This document shows positions 17,915 through 26,469 of a stretch of DNA of 64,000 nucleotides, piece by piece; the first letter of the stretch is position 1, and each line of letters begins with the position of its first letter. The position numbers were made by a program, and so were the translations under genes. The notes beneath the pieces are model-generated. The model worked only from the letters and a program-made list of their open reading frames with translations. It was not told where the DNA came from and made no database searches. The DNA is from an uncultured Clostridia bacterium (GTDB lineage: Bacteria > Bacillota > Clostridia > TANB77 > CAG-508): positions 1 through 64,000 of the forward strand of contig CAKPBB010000006.1 in the NCBI GenBank assembly GCA_934140005.1, given 5' to 3'.

Positions 17915-18406
17915 ATGTTAAGTATAATAGTTGCAAAAGCAAAAAATAATATAATAGGAAAAAATAATGGTTTGTTATGGTATTTACCAGAAGATTTAAG
18001 AAGATTTAAAGAAAAAACAACAGGACATGTAATAATAATGGGAAGAAAAACTTTTGAATCACTTGGCAGAGTTTTACCAAATAGAAAACATGTTGTATTT
18101 ACACAAAATCCAGATTTTCATGTAGATGATGAAAATGTAGATGTTGTACATTCAATGCTTGAAATTAAACAATACATAGATGATGAGGAAGAAAATTTTG
18201 TAATAGGTGGAGCAATGATTTATAGTTTTCTATTGCCATATGTAAATAAAATTTATGCAACAGAAATTGATCAAAACTTCGAAGGTGATGCATTCTTTCC
18301 AAAACTAAATCCAGCAGACTGGAAAGAAACAGCTAGAGAAAAAGGCATTAAAGATGAAAAGAACACACTTGATTATGACTTTGTAACTTATGAAAGAATT
18401 AAATAA
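17915..18406 (+). CDS. folA: Dihydrofolate reductase
   Basis: 163 residues, standard length. It reduces DHF to THF with NADPH. The N-terminal strand MLSIIVAKAKNNIIGKNNGL, the active-site acid Asp27 in LPEDL, the NADPH-binding GRKTFESLGR and the GGAMIYSFLLP segment are all present. The Trp-His common before the active site is Trp-Tyr here. It is the second gene of the thyA-folA unit and is closed by the terminator at 18411. Confidence 0.95.
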   Translation: MLSIIVAKAKNNIIGKNNGLLWYLPEDLRRFKEKTTGHVIIMGRKTFESLGRVLPNRKHVVFTQNPDFHVDDENVDVVHSMLEIKQYIDDEEENFVIGGAMIYSFLLPYVNKIYATEIDQNFEGDAFFPKLNPADWKETAREKGIKDEKNTLDYDFVTYERIK

Positions 18407-18410
18407 AACT

Positions 18411-18448
18411 AAAAGCTCTATAATACATGCGATTATGGAGCTTTTTTT
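18411..18448 (+). terminator. Intrinsic terminator after folA
   Basis: A 13-bp stem with one G-U pair (AAAGCTCTATAAT with ATTATGGAGCTTT) and seven T. Confidence 0.85.
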
Positions 18449-18456
18449 GGCAATAA

Positions 18457-18486
18457 AAAAACTGAATTCAAATCGAATTCAGTTTT
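18457..18486 (-). terminator. Intrinsic terminator of tRNA-Asn
   Basis: On the minus strand, a perfect stem (AAAACTGAATTC/GAATTCAGTTTT) followed by T directly after the tRNA 3' end. Confidence 0.8.
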
Positions 18487-18561
18487 GGCTCCTCGTGTAG
18501 GACTTGAACCTACGACATTTCGGTTAACAGCCGAACGCTCTACCGACTGAGCTAACGAGGA
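18486..18561 (-). tRNA. tRNA-Asn (anticodon GTT)
   Basis: The minus strand folds into a full cloverleaf: acceptor TCCTCGT/ACGAGGA, D-arm GCTC/GAGC, anticodon stem TTCGG/CCGAA around CTGTTAA, T-arm GTAGG/CCTAC with TTCAAGT, discriminator G and encoded CCA. It is 76 nt long with CCA. The GTT anticodon reads Asn codons. Confidence 0.97.
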
Positions 18562-18586
18562 ATGTATTATTTTTAACTTCTTTTGT

Positions 18587-18615
18587 ATTATACTTTATAA
18601 TATGAAAGAATGCAA
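18587..18615 (-). promoter_or_regulatory. Promoter of tRNA-Asn
   Basis: On the minus strand TTGCAT (18615-18610), 17-bp spacer and TATAAT (18592-18587), 25 nt before the tRNA 5' end. Confidence 0.7.
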
Positions 18616-18755
18616 GTATTTATTCAAAAAAATATATTACATTTTTATTACAAATAATAATTTTATTATATTATTACTAATTGTATAAAGTGAATAATAT
18701 CCTTTTATTAGCTCTCTCATACTCTTAATAACTTTTAAAATCTTCTATTTTTGTA

Positions 18756-18784
18756 TTTACTTATCATCTTTAAAGTGATATAAT
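18756..18784 (+). promoter_or_regulatory. Promoter of the rsmE operon
   Basis: TTTACT (18756-18761), 17-bp spacer and TATAAT (18779-18784), 28 nt before the rsmE start. Confidence 0.55.
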
Positions 18785-18812
18785 ACCTATATTAAAAAGA
18801 AGAAGTAGGACT

Positions 18813-19568
18813 ATGAGTAAATTTTTTGTTAAAGAAAATCAAATTAAAAATAATATAGTAAAAATAATTGGCCAAGATGTAAATCATATTAGAAATGTAT
18901 TAAGATTGAATCTTGAAGATCAAATTAAAATTTGCAATGAAGATACAAGTGAAAATTATAATTGTAGTATCAAGCAAATTGAAAAAGATGAAATTATTTG
19001 TGAAATAAAAGAAAAAATTTCAAGTAAAGTAGAAAGTAATGTTAAAATAACAATATTTCAAGGATTACCAAAGGCAGACAAGATGGAACTTATCATTCAA
19101 AAATCTACAGAGCTTGGTGCAAGTAGGTTTGTACCAGTTGCATTAAATAGATGTATAGTAAAACTTTCCGGAAAAGATGCTCAAAAGAAAATTGAAAGAT
19201 GGCAAAAAATTTCAGAAGTAGCTGCAAAACAGTGTGGAAGAGATTTAATACCTAAAATAGAAAACATAGAAAATATAGAAGAAGTAAAAAATCAGATATC
19301 AGACTTTGATTTATTTTTTGTTGCTTATGAACAAGAAAAAAATGTTTATTTAAAACAAGTGCTACAAGAAGTAGATAAAAGTAAAGAAAAAATACGAATT
19401 GCTTTTTTAATAGGCCCAGAAGGTGGTTTAGAAGAAAAGGAAATTGAACAAATGAAAAACGCTGGTGCAAAGATAATCAGTTTAGGAAATAGAATTTTAA
19501 GAACTGAAACAGTTGCATTAAGTGTTACCTCTATTATAATGTATGAACTAGAAAATTTTGGAGGATAA
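18813..19568 (+). CDS. rsmE: 16S rRNA m3U1498 methyltransferase
   Basis: 251 residues, usual length. A SPOUT-class SAM enzyme that methylates U1498 of 16S rRNA. The N-terminal PUA-like domain includes HIRNVLR near residue 26. The C-terminal trefoil-knot signature is LIGPEGGLEEKEIEQ near 195 with ISLGNRILRTETV near 223. Its frequent partner prmA is not next to it. The last codons supply the ribosome binding site (GGAGG) of the next gene. Confidence 0.95.
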   Translation: MSKFFVKENQIKNNIVKIIGQDVNHIRNVLRLNLEDQIKICNEDTSENYNCSIKQIEKDEIICEIKEKISSKVESNVKITIFQGLPKADKMELIIQKSTELGASRFVPVALNRCIVKLSGKDAQKKIERWQKISEVAAKQCGRDLIPKIENIENIEEVKNQISDFDLFFVAYEQEKNVYLKQVLQEVDKSKEKIRIAFLIGPEGGLEEKEIEQMKNAGAKIISLGNRILRTETVALSVTSIIMYELENFGG

Positions 19569-19569
19569 T

Positions 19570-20388
19570 ATGAGTGAAAAAGAAATACTAATGGAAAAAG
19601 AAATAGAAAACAAAAGAAAATTATCACAAGAAGCAAAAGACAAAATGAATGAAATAATATTTTTGAACTTTAACATATCAATAATATTAATGTTGATAAT
19701 GATTGCAATAAATATTGCTTTTTTAAATATTATGCCAAATAAATTTATAATGATAATAAAGTCCTTTTCAATTTTTTCAATTTTAGTAACTATAACTATG
19801 TTTGAATTGGCTTATAGAAAAGAAAGTGTTTCAAAAATGTTTTATGGTATTGAATTATTAGCATTTAGCATCATAATAATGTATATACCATATGTTTATA
19901 TGCATATGCCTGAAATGACACGAAAAATATTTATGCTTACCCCTGTATATTTTGCAATTTATTATGTGGCAAAAAGTATTTTTATAAACAGAGAAATAAC
20001 TAAAGAATATTTAGATGGCTTAAGTGATGTTAAAGAAATTGTAAAAGATGATGAAGAAGGCTATTTAGATGAAGATAGTACGAAAATAATAAAAGAAATA
20101 AACAAAATTGAAGAAGCTAAAAAAGCTGAAAAACTTGCTATAAAAGAAGCAAAGAAAAAACAAAAAATGGCAATGAAGCAAGAGCTAAAGAATAAAAAAG
20201 TAAAAGAACAAGAAAAAAATTCAAAAAATAATCAAAATGCAACTAAAGTAAAAACGACTAATAAGAAAGTAAATATAAAAGAAGATACAAAAACTGAAGA
20301 AAAGAAAAAAGTAGCTAAAACAGTAAAAACAGATTCTGAAGAAAAAAGTCAAACTAAAAAAACTGTTAAAAGAAAAAGTAAGGAGTAA
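19570..20388 (+). CDS. Membrane protein with lysine-rich cytoplasmic tail, unknown
   Basis: 272 residues from the ATG at 19570. The longer TTG version would start on the Shine-Dalgarno GGAGG. Four hydrophobic helices lie at about 30-52, 60-80, 95-112 and 125-142. The C-terminal 110 residues are extremely Lys/Glu rich and low in complexity, probably disordered. I do not recognise the family. It sits tightly between rsmE and yicC (3-bp gap before the latter), so it is part of that operon. Confidence 0.65.
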   Translation: MSEKEILMEKEIENKRKLSQEAKDKMNEIIFLNFNISIILMLIMIAINIAFLNIMPNKFIMIIKSFSIFSILVTITMFELAYRKESVSKMFYGIELLAFSIIIMYIPYVYMHMPEMTRKIFMLTPVYFAIYYVAKSIFINREITKEYLDGLSDVKEIVKDDEEGYLDEDSTKIIKEINKIEEAKKAEKLAIKEAKKKQKMAMKQELKNKKVKEQEKNSKNNQNATKVKTTNKKVNIKEDTKTEEKKKVAKTVKTDSEEKSQTKKTVKRKSKE

Positions 20389-20391
20389 AAA

Positions 20392-21267
20392 ATGATAAAA
20401 AGTATGACCGGTTTTGGTCGTGGAAAATATGAAAATGAAGGTAGAATTTATACAGTTGAAATAAAGGCAGTAAATCATAAATATAATGATGTTTCAATAA
20501 AAATGCCACGATTTTTTAATAGTTTAGAAGATGGAATAAGAAAGAAAATTTCAAGTTCTGTTGCAAGAGGAAAAATTGATGTTTTCATAACATTTGAAAA
20601 TTATAGTGACAAAGGTATTGAAATAAAATTAAATAAAGAACTTGCTAAAATGTACATAAAAGAATTAAATGATTTAGCAAATGAAACAGGTATTCAAAAT
20701 AATATAAATGTTATGGAAATCGCAAAACTTCCAGACATACTTAATATTGATGAAGAATCTCAAGAAGAACTTATTAAGCAAGAGCTAAATATTGCACTTG
20801 ATGAAGCAATTAGCAAATTTGTACAAATGAGAGAAATTGAAGGAAGTAAATTGGCAGAAGACATAGAAAAAAGAATTCTATGGATTGAAACTAAAGTCGA
20901 AGAAATTTCAAAGTATTCTTCAACTTTAGTAAAAGAATATATAGAAAAATTAGAAGTAAGAGTTAAAGAACTATTGCAAACTGATGTAGTGGATGAAAAT
21001 AGATTAGCACAAGAAATTGTTATATATTCTGATAAATGCTCAATTGAAGAAGAACTTACAAGACTTAGAAGTCATATATTACAATTTAAACAATTACTAA
21101 AAGGTGATTCTCCTATTGGCAAAAAATTTGATTTTCTTGTTCAAGAAATGAATAGAGAAACAAATACAATAGGCTCAAAAGCTAATTGTTTAGAAATAAC
21201 AAATAGAGTTATTGATATCAAAACAGAAATAGAAAACATAAGAGAACAAATACAAAATATAGAGTAA
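20392..21267 (+). CDS. yicC: YicC/YloC-family endoribonuclease
   Basis: 291 residues, standard length. The N-terminal signature MIKSMTGFGRGKYE and the C-terminal GKKFDFLVQEMNRETNTIGSKA are diagnostic of YicC/YloC. Members have endoribonuclease activity and influence sRNA and mRNA turnover. The gene heads the conserved Firmicutes group yicC-remA-(gmk)-rpoZ-priA. Here gmk is missing from its usual place. Confidence 0.95.
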   Translation: MIKSMTGFGRGKYENEGRIYTVEIKAVNHKYNDVSIKMPRFFNSLEDGIRKKISSSVARGKIDVFITFENYSDKGIEIKLNKELAKMYIKELNDLANETGIQNNINVMEIAKLPDILNIDEESQEELIKQELNIALDEAISKFVQMREIEGSKLAEDIEKRILWIETKVEEISKYSSTLVKEYIEKLEVRVKELLQTDVVDENRLAQEIVIYSDKCSIEEELTRLRSHILQFKQLLKGDSPIGKKFDFLVQEMNRETNTIGSKANCLEITNRVIDIKTEIENIREQIQNIE

Positions 21268-21287
21268 TTTCAAAGGAGGGAGCTTTC

Positions 21288-21542
21288 ATGAAATTAGTTA
21301 ACATAGGATTTGGAAACATAGTTTCTGCTGAAAGAATAATATCAATAGTTAGTCCAGAATCTGCTCCAATTAAAAGAATTGTTCAAGAAGCAAAAGATTC
21401 AAAAATGGCTATTGATGCAACTTATGGAAGAAGAACAAGATCAGTTATTATTATGGATTCAGGTCATGTTATATTGTCAGCAGTACAACCAGAAACAGTT
21501 GCAAGTAGAGTTGACAATGATGGTACAAATGCAGAAGAATAA
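21288..21542 (+). CDS. remA: RemA-like regulator (DUF370)
   Basis: 84 residues. The starting MKLVNIGFGNIV and the RRTRSVIIMDSGHVILSA segment match RemA of B. subtilis, an oligomeric DNA-binding activator of matrix and osmoprotection genes. The location between yicC and rpoZ is the conserved one. It has a strong AAAGGAGGG site. Confidence 0.93.
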   Translation: MKLVNIGFGNIVSAERIISIVSPESAPIKRIVQEAKDSKMAIDATYGRRTRSVIIMDSGHVILSAVQPETVASRVDNDGTNAEE

Positions 21543-21579
21543 TATTATAAATAAATTAAATTTTTAGGAGGAAGTTAAA

Positions 21580-21801
21580 ATGTTAGTAAAACCACCAGTT
21601 ACAGAATTATTAAAAATTATTGATGATAGATTTGAATTAATTACAATCGCATCAAAAAGAGCAAGACAAATTGCACAAGGAGCACCTGTTCTTACAGATC
21701 ATCCAGAAGATAAATCTCCTGTTACACTTGCAGTTTGGGAAATTTCAGAAGGAAAAGTTAAATTAGACGATGTATCAGAAAAAGCATCAGAAAAAGAATA
21801 A
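21580..21801 (+). CDS. rpoZ: RNA polymerase omega subunit
   Basis: 73 residues. LVKPPVTELLKI followed by RFELITIASKRARQIAQGA is the typical omega core; the second half has TLAVWEISEGKV. It helps assemble RNA polymerase. The site is AGGAGG. It follows remA directly, whereas in many Firmicutes gmk intervenes. Confidence 0.93.
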   Translation: MLVKPPVTELLKIIDDRFELITIASKRARQIAQGAPVLTDHPEDKSPVTLAVWEISEGKVKLDDVSEKASEKE

Positions 21802-21816
21802 TAAAAGGAGACTTAT

Positions 21817-22377
21817 ATGGAAAAGAAATGCGTAATTTCAATTTCAGGAGAACTTGCTAGTGGAAAAGGTACTGTTTCTAAATTATTAGCTAAAGAACTA
21901 GATTATTCTATTTATAGAAATGGAGAATATGCTCGTAAATTAGCTAAAGACAAGGGACTAGATATTACAAGTTTTAATGAATATTTAACAGTACACCCAG
22001 AAATAGATAGACAAATTGAAAAAAGTGCAGCAGAATATGCAGAAGAGCATAATAACTTTATTATTGATGCAAGACTTGGCTGGTATGCAGTACCAAATTC
22101 ATTTAAGGTATATCTTACAATAGATATTGATGAAGCTGCTAAAAGAGCATTTAATGATGCTAATAGAAAAGATACAGAAAAATTTGAAACTGTTGAAGAG
22201 CAAAAAGCAGATATGCAAAGAAGATATAAAATGGAGAATGAAAGATACTTTAATGTATATGGCATACATAAAGAAGACTTAAATAACTATGATTTAGTTG
22301 TAGATACAACTAAATTAACTCCAGAAGAAGTTAAAGAAAAAATTTTAGATGGCTATGAAGAATGGTTAAGTGAATAA
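21817..22377 (+). CDS. Cytidylate-kinase-like nucleoside monophosphate kinase
   Basis: 186 residues. P-loop GELASGKGT at 11-19, then YRNGEYARKLAKDKGLD and IIDARLGWYAVPNSFKVYLTID, which resemble the short archaeal/AAA-type cytidylate kinase group (CmkB-like), not guanylate kinase. It probably transfers phosphate from ATP to a nucleoside monophosphate, most likely CMP; specificity is inferred. It sits after rpoZ with 15 bp spacing, in the neighbourhood where gmk is expected, and is closed by the terminator at 22388. Confidence 0.75.
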   Translation: MEKKCVISISGELASGKGTVSKLLAKELDYSIYRNGEYARKLAKDKGLDITSFNEYLTVHPEIDRQIEKSAAEYAEEHNNFIIDARLGWYAVPNSFKVYLTIDIDEAAKRAFNDANRKDTEKFETVEEQKADMQRRYKMENERYFNVYGIHKEDLNNYDLVVDTTKLTPEEVKEKILDGYEEWLSE

Positions 22378-22387
22378 AATTGCAAGG

Positions 22388-22416
22388 AATATGAGTTTTA
22401 AAAGGCTCATATTTTT
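22388..22416 (+). terminator. Intrinsic terminator
   Basis: Stem AATATGAG/CTCATATT with a 10-nt loop and T-run, just after the kinase gene. Confidence 0.75.
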
Positions 22417-22417
22417 C

Positions 22418-22446
22418 TTTACTTAAATTTTGAATTATGGTAAAAT
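22418..22446 (+). promoter_or_regulatory. Promoter of the priA-def-fmt unit
   Basis: TTTACT (22418-22423), 17-bp spacer, TAAAAT (22441-22446), 23 nt before priA. Confidence 0.55.
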
Positions 22447-22468
22447 AGTAGCATTGTAGGGAGAGAAT

Positions 22469-24706
22469 ATGTACGCTGAAATAATAATAAATAGTAATGC
22501 AAGAGCACTTAATAGAATATTTGATTATATAATTCCAAATTCGCTTGAAAATGTTATAAAAGTAGGTTCAAGAATTTTTGTGCCATTTGGAAACGGAAAA
22601 AAATTAGAAGATGGTTTTGTAATTGGAATTAAAGAAAAATCAGAATTTGCAAATAAGGAAATTGCAAAAATTGATGAAGAAGAAAGTCTAACTGAAGAAA
22701 AAATTTTACTTGCAAAACTAATGGCAAGAAAGTATTTTTGTAATATTTCAGATTGTATAAAACTAATGTTGCCTCCAGGCACTGGTGCAAAAGAAACGGA
22801 AAATAGAACAAAAGAAAAGCTAGGAAATTTTGTATATTTAAAAAAGCAAAAAGAGGAAATAGAAGAAGAATTAGCAAATAATAAAATTAAAAGTGAAAAG
22901 CAGAAACGTGCATTAAATTTTTTATTGAAAAATGATGGAATTTATGTGATAGATTTAGAAAGTTTAGCAGATGTAAGCAAAAGTGTTTTACAAACTTTAA
23001 ACAAGAATGGATATATAGATTTTATTTCAGAGCAAATCGAAAGAAATCCTTTTGTTAATAAAAATATTGAAAGAGATGAGAAAAAAATATTAACAGAAGA
23101 ACAACAAGTATGTTTTGATGGAATAAATTATTGTATTGAAAATAATGAATATTCAACTAATTTGATATATGGCATAACAGGTTCTGGAAAAACAGAAATT
23201 TATTTACAACTGATTGAATCAGCCTTAAAATTAAACAAATCAGCAATAGTACTAGTTCCAGAAATTTCACTTACACCACAGATGGTTGATAGATTTCTTG
23301 CTAGATTCGGAGAAAAAATTGCAGTTTTACATAGTAAATTATCAAATGGGGAAAGGTTTGATGAATGGCAAAAGATAAAGAGAAATGAAGCTAAAATTGT
23401 AATAGGTGCTCGTTCAGCAATTTTTGCACCTGCTCAAAATTTAGGAATAATTATAATTGATGAAGAACATGATGCAAGTTATAAATCTGAAATGACTCCT
23501 AAATATAATGCAAAGGAACTTGCTAAATATATTGCCGAAAAATCAAATTGTCCTTTAGTATTAGGAAGTGCTACTCCAGAAATAAATAGCTTTTATCATG
23601 CGAAAAAAAGAGATTATGAACTTTATAAATTAACTAAAAGAGCCAATAGAGCAGAATTGCCAGATACCAAAATAATTGATTTGAGATATGAACTTTCAAA
23701 GGGCAATCGTTCAATGCTTAGTACAGAATTGCAAGAAGAAATAAAAAGAAATTTGCAAAATAAAGAGCAAACTATATTATTTTTGAATAGGAGGGGTTTT
23801 TCTACTTTTATAATGTGTAGAAGCTGTGGCTATGTTGCAAAATGTAAAAATTGCAATATTAGTTTAACATATCATAAATATGAAAACAAATTAAAATGCC
23901 ATTATTGTGGCTATGAAACTGCTGTTATGACAAAATGCCCAGAATGTAATAGTGATAAAATAAAATATTTTGGTACTGGAACACAAAAATTAGAAGATGA
24001 AATTCATAAATTATTTCCAACAGCTTCAACAATAAGAATGGATATTGATACAGTAGGAAAGAAAAATTCCTATGAAGAGATTTTAGGAAAATTTAGAGAT
24101 GAAAATATAGATATATTAGTTGGAACACAGATGGTTGTAAAAGGACATCATTTTCCAAATGTTACATTAGTTGGTGTTGCATCAGCTGATGGTGCTTTGA
24201 ATATTGAAGATTATAAATCAGCAGAAAGAACATTTCAAACAATTGTACAAGTTGCAGGAAGAGCGGGAAGGGAAAATAAAAAAGGAAGAGTATATATTCA
24301 GACATACAATCCGGATCATTATGCCATAACTTTAGCACAAAAACAAAATTATGAAGAATTTTTTAATTTGGAGTTGGATTTAAGAAAAAGGTTGAATTAT
24401 CCGCCTTTTTGCGATATAATACTAATTAGGTTTAATGGAAAAAATTTATCTGAAATTCAAAAAGTTTCACTAAAAATGTATAATGCTTTAAATAGTATTT
24501 TAGATAAGCAAAAAAATATTTTATACAAACCCGTTCCAGCACCAGTAGATAAAATACAAAATAAATATAGGTATCGAATGATTTTAAAGGGAAAAGTGAA
24601 TCTAAAATTGATTGATTGTATAAAATATAGTATGGAAGAAAATGTAATTGGCAAAATAAAAGATACAACTATTACAGTAGATATCAATCCGAATAATATG
24701 ATATAA
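22469..24706 (+). CDS. priA: Primosomal protein N' (replication restart helicase)
   Basis: 745 residues. It reloads the replisome at stalled forks. The N-terminal 3'-DNA-binding domain (to about 100) is followed by the helicase: Walker A YGITGSGKTE near 235 and the DEEH box near 331. The zinc-binding domain shows repeated CxxC pairs at about 450-495 (CRSCG, CKNC, CHYCG, CPEC). Helicase motifs QMVVKGHHFPNV and QVAGRAGR lie near 555 and 595. def follows after 15 bp, as in many Firmicutes. Confidence 0.97.
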   Translation: MYAEIIINSNARALNRIFDYIIPNSLENVIKVGSRIFVPFGNGKKLEDGFVIGIKEKSEFANKEIAKIDEEESLTEEKILLAKLMARKYFCNISDCIKLMLPPGTGAKETENRTKEKLGNFVYLKKQKEEIEEELANNKIKSEKQKRALNFLLKNDGIYVIDLESLADVSKSVLQTLNKNGYIDFISEQIERNPFVNKNIERDEKKILTEEQQVCFDGINYCIENNEYSTNLIYGITGSGKTEIYLQLIESALKLNKSAIVLVPEISLTPQMVDRFLARFGEKIAVLHSKLSNGERFDEWQKIKRNEAKIVIGARSAIFAPAQNLGIIIIDEEHDASYKSEMTPKYNAKELAKYIAEKSNCPLVLGSATPEINSFYHAKKRDYELYKLTKRANRAELPDTKIIDLRYELSKGNRSMLSTELQEEIKRNLQNKEQTILFLNRRGFSTFIMCRSCGYVAKCKNCNISLTYHKYENKLKCHYCGYETAVMTKCPECNSDKIKYFGTGTQKLEDEIHKLFPTASTIRMDIDTVGKKNSYEEILGKFRDENIDILVGTQMVVKGHHFPNVTLVGVASADGALNIEDYKSAERTFQTIVQVAGRAGRENKKGRVYIQTYNPDHYAITLAQKQNYEEFFNLELDLRKRLNYPPFCDIILIRFNGKNLSEIQKVSLKMYNALNSILDKQKNILYKPVPAPVDKIQNKYRYRMILKGKVNLKLIDCIKYSMEENVIGKIKDTTITVDINPNNMI

Positions 24707-24721
24707 AAAGGAGATATAGAT

Positions 24722-25204
24722 ATGGCTATTAGAAATTTAAGATACGAAGGAGACGAGATATTAAGTAAAAGAGCAAGAGAAATAGATGTTATAGACGATA
24801 AAATAAAAGAACTTGCACAAGATATGATGGACACAATGCATAAATATGATGGAGTTGGGCTAGCAGGTCCACAAGTAGGAATTTTAAAAAGAATAATAGT
24901 AATAGATTTATATGAAGAAGGAACTCAATATATGCTTGTAAATCCAGTTATATTAAAAGAAAAAGGCGAACAATTAGTAGATGAAGGATGTTTGAGTTTT
25001 CCTAATAAATTTGGCAAAGTAAAAAGGCCAAAAGAAGTGCTAGTTGAAGCTTTAGACTTAAATGGAAAGAAAGTTAGAATAAAAGCAAAAGACTTATTAG
25101 CACAAGCTTTATGTCATGAAATAGATCATTTAAACGGAGTAGTATTTGTTAAGAGAGTTGAACCTGGAACTCTAGAAACAATTACACCAGATAAAAATAA
25201 ATAA
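24722..25204 (+). CDS. def: Peptide deformylase
   Basis: 160 residues. It removes the N-formyl group from nascent proteins. All three metal motifs are present: GVGLAGPQVG (45-53, Gly in place of the second Ala), EGCLSFP with Cys90, and HEIDH with His132, Glu133 and His136. The site AAAGGAG is good. It is followed by fmt, the enzyme that adds the formyl group. Confidence 0.97.
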   Translation: MAIRNLRYEGDEILSKRAREIDVIDDKIKELAQDMMDTMHKYDGVGLAGPQVGILKRIIVIDLYEEGTQYMLVNPVILKEKGEQLVDEGCLSFPNKFGKVKRPKEVLVEALDLNGKKVRIKAKDLLAQALCHEIDHLNGVVFVKRVEPGTLETITPDKNK

Positions 25205-25252
25205 ATTCTAGGATATTTTAAAGAAGGGAAAAGTTTTTATAAAACTTTAGGT

Positions 25253-26227
25253 ATGAAAATGAGAATTCTTTTTATGGGTACACCAGATTTTGCAGCAGAA
25301 TCATTAAAAGCAATTGTAGAAAATGGATATGAGGTTTGTGGAGTTGTAACAAATCCAGATAGACCAAAAGGTAGAGGAATGAAAATGTTATATTCACCAG
25401 TTAAAGAATATGCATTAGAGAAGAATTTGAAAATATTTCAACCAGAAAAGATAGCAAATAACGAGGATTTTAAAAATGAGATTAGAAACTTAAATGTTGA
25501 TATAGCTTGTGTTGTAGCTTATGGTAAAATTCTACCTAAATCATTTTTAAAGATTCCTCGTTTAGGTTGCATAAATGTTCATGGCTCTTTGTTGCCTCAA
25601 TATAGAGGTGCAGCACCAATACAGTGGGCTATTTTAAATGGTGACAAAGAAACAGGAATTACAACAATGTATATGAATGAAAAAATGGATGAAGGAGATA
25701 TTATTTTACAAGAAAAAGTTGAAATTGGAGTAGATGAAACAACAGGAGAATTATGGTCAAAACTTTCAAATGTTGGAGCAAATTTATTGATTAAGACATT
25801 AAAAGAAATTGAAAATGGTACTGCTAAAAGGATAACTCAACCAGAAAATTTTACATTAGCTCCAATGCTAAATAAAGAAATGTCAAAAATAAATTGGAAT
25901 GAGCAAACATCTACTACAATTAAAAATTTAGTAAGAGGTTTAAACCCTATTATGGGAGCTTATTCAATGCTAAATAATAAAAAAATAAAATTTTGGAAAG
26001 TACAAGTTTTATCAGAAAAAGAGATGTCAACAATTCTTTCAAATGTAGAACTAAAAGAATACCAAAATGGAGAAGTTGTGTATAGTTCAGATAAATTAGG
26101 ATTATACATAAAAGCAATTGATGGCTATATTTCAGTATTAGAAATTCAAGGAGAGAATTCTAAAAAGATGGATATAAATTCTTTCCTAAGAGGAAATAAT
26201 ATTTGTGAAGGTGATATATTAAAATAA
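25253..26227 (+). CDS. fmt: Methionyl-tRNA formyltransferase
   Basis: 324 residues. It formylates initiator Met-tRNA with 10-formyl-THF. The N-terminal domain shows MGTPDFAAESL, the catalytic NVHGSLLPQYRGAAPIQWAI (Asn, His) near 110, and the partner Asp in ETGITTMYMNEKMDEGDI near 145. The C-terminal OB-like domain is present. There are two close ATGs (25253 and 25259); the ribosome binding site is weak for either. The first large repeat begins 25 bp after its stop. Confidence 0.96.
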   Translation: MKMRILFMGTPDFAAESLKAIVENGYEVCGVVTNPDRPKGRGMKMLYSPVKEYALEKNLKIFQPEKIANNEDFKNEIRNLNVDIACVVAYGKILPKSFLKIPRLGCINVHGSLLPQYRGAAPIQWAILNGDKETGITTMYMNEKMDEGDIILQEKVEIGVDETTGELWSKLSNVGANLLIKTLKEIENGTAKRITQPENFTLAPMLNKEMSKINWNEQTSTTIKNLVRGLNPIMGAYSMLNNKKIKFWKVQVLSEKEMSTILSNVELKEYQNGEVVYSSDKLGLYIKAIDGYISVLEIQGENSKKMDINSFLRGNNICEGDILK

Positions 26228-26252
26228 AAATTGTTGAAATATTGCATCTGAT

Positions 26253-26391
26253 AAAATTATATAATATATGTTTTGAAATACCGCGTAAGCGACCAAACGA
26301 ACAAAGTGAGTGCGAATGGAGCAATCTTCATATAAAATAAAAATAGAAGATTGCGACACCAAGGTATAGAAAACATATATTATATAATTTT
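26253..26391 (+). repeat. Large structured repeat, copy 1 (139 bp)
   Basis: A perfect 22-bp inverted repeat (26253-26274 with 26370-26391) closes a core also found at 59176 and 63429. Core features are GAAATACC/GGTAT closing pairs, the mini-hairpin CGC-GTAA-GCG, a second small hairpin around CAAAG, and the 9-bp stem GCAATCTTC/GAAGATTGC with an AT-rich loop. It lies between the fmt stop and the promoter at 26417, so it would be in the 3' end of the upstream transcript. Confidence 0.9.
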
Positions 26392-26416
26392 AATGTAATA
26401 ACTTTAGTAATTTTGC

Positions 26417-26445
26417 TTGCACAAAAAAAGGTATATTGTTATACT
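26417..26445 (+). promoter_or_regulatory. Promoter of the asp23-amaP-nusB-xse operon
   Basis: TTGCAC (26417-26422), 17-bp spacer, TATACT (26440-26445), 25 nt before the asp23 start. Confidence 0.6.
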
Positions 26446-26469
26446 TATTATATAAAAGGAGGTTTTCAA

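Noticed and set aside
18563..18812. Possible small gene between tRNA-Asn and rsmE
   Set aside because: Only promoter signals for the two flanking genes are visible; no ORF has a ribosome binding site.
21379..21567. 62-codon ORF overlapping remA
   Set aside because: Out-of-frame shadow of remA without its own ribosome binding site.
26413..26469. Upstream ATG extension of the Asp23 gene
   Set aside because: It overlaps the promoter at 26417-26445 and lacks a ribosome binding site; a strong AAAGGAGG precedes the ATG at 26470.
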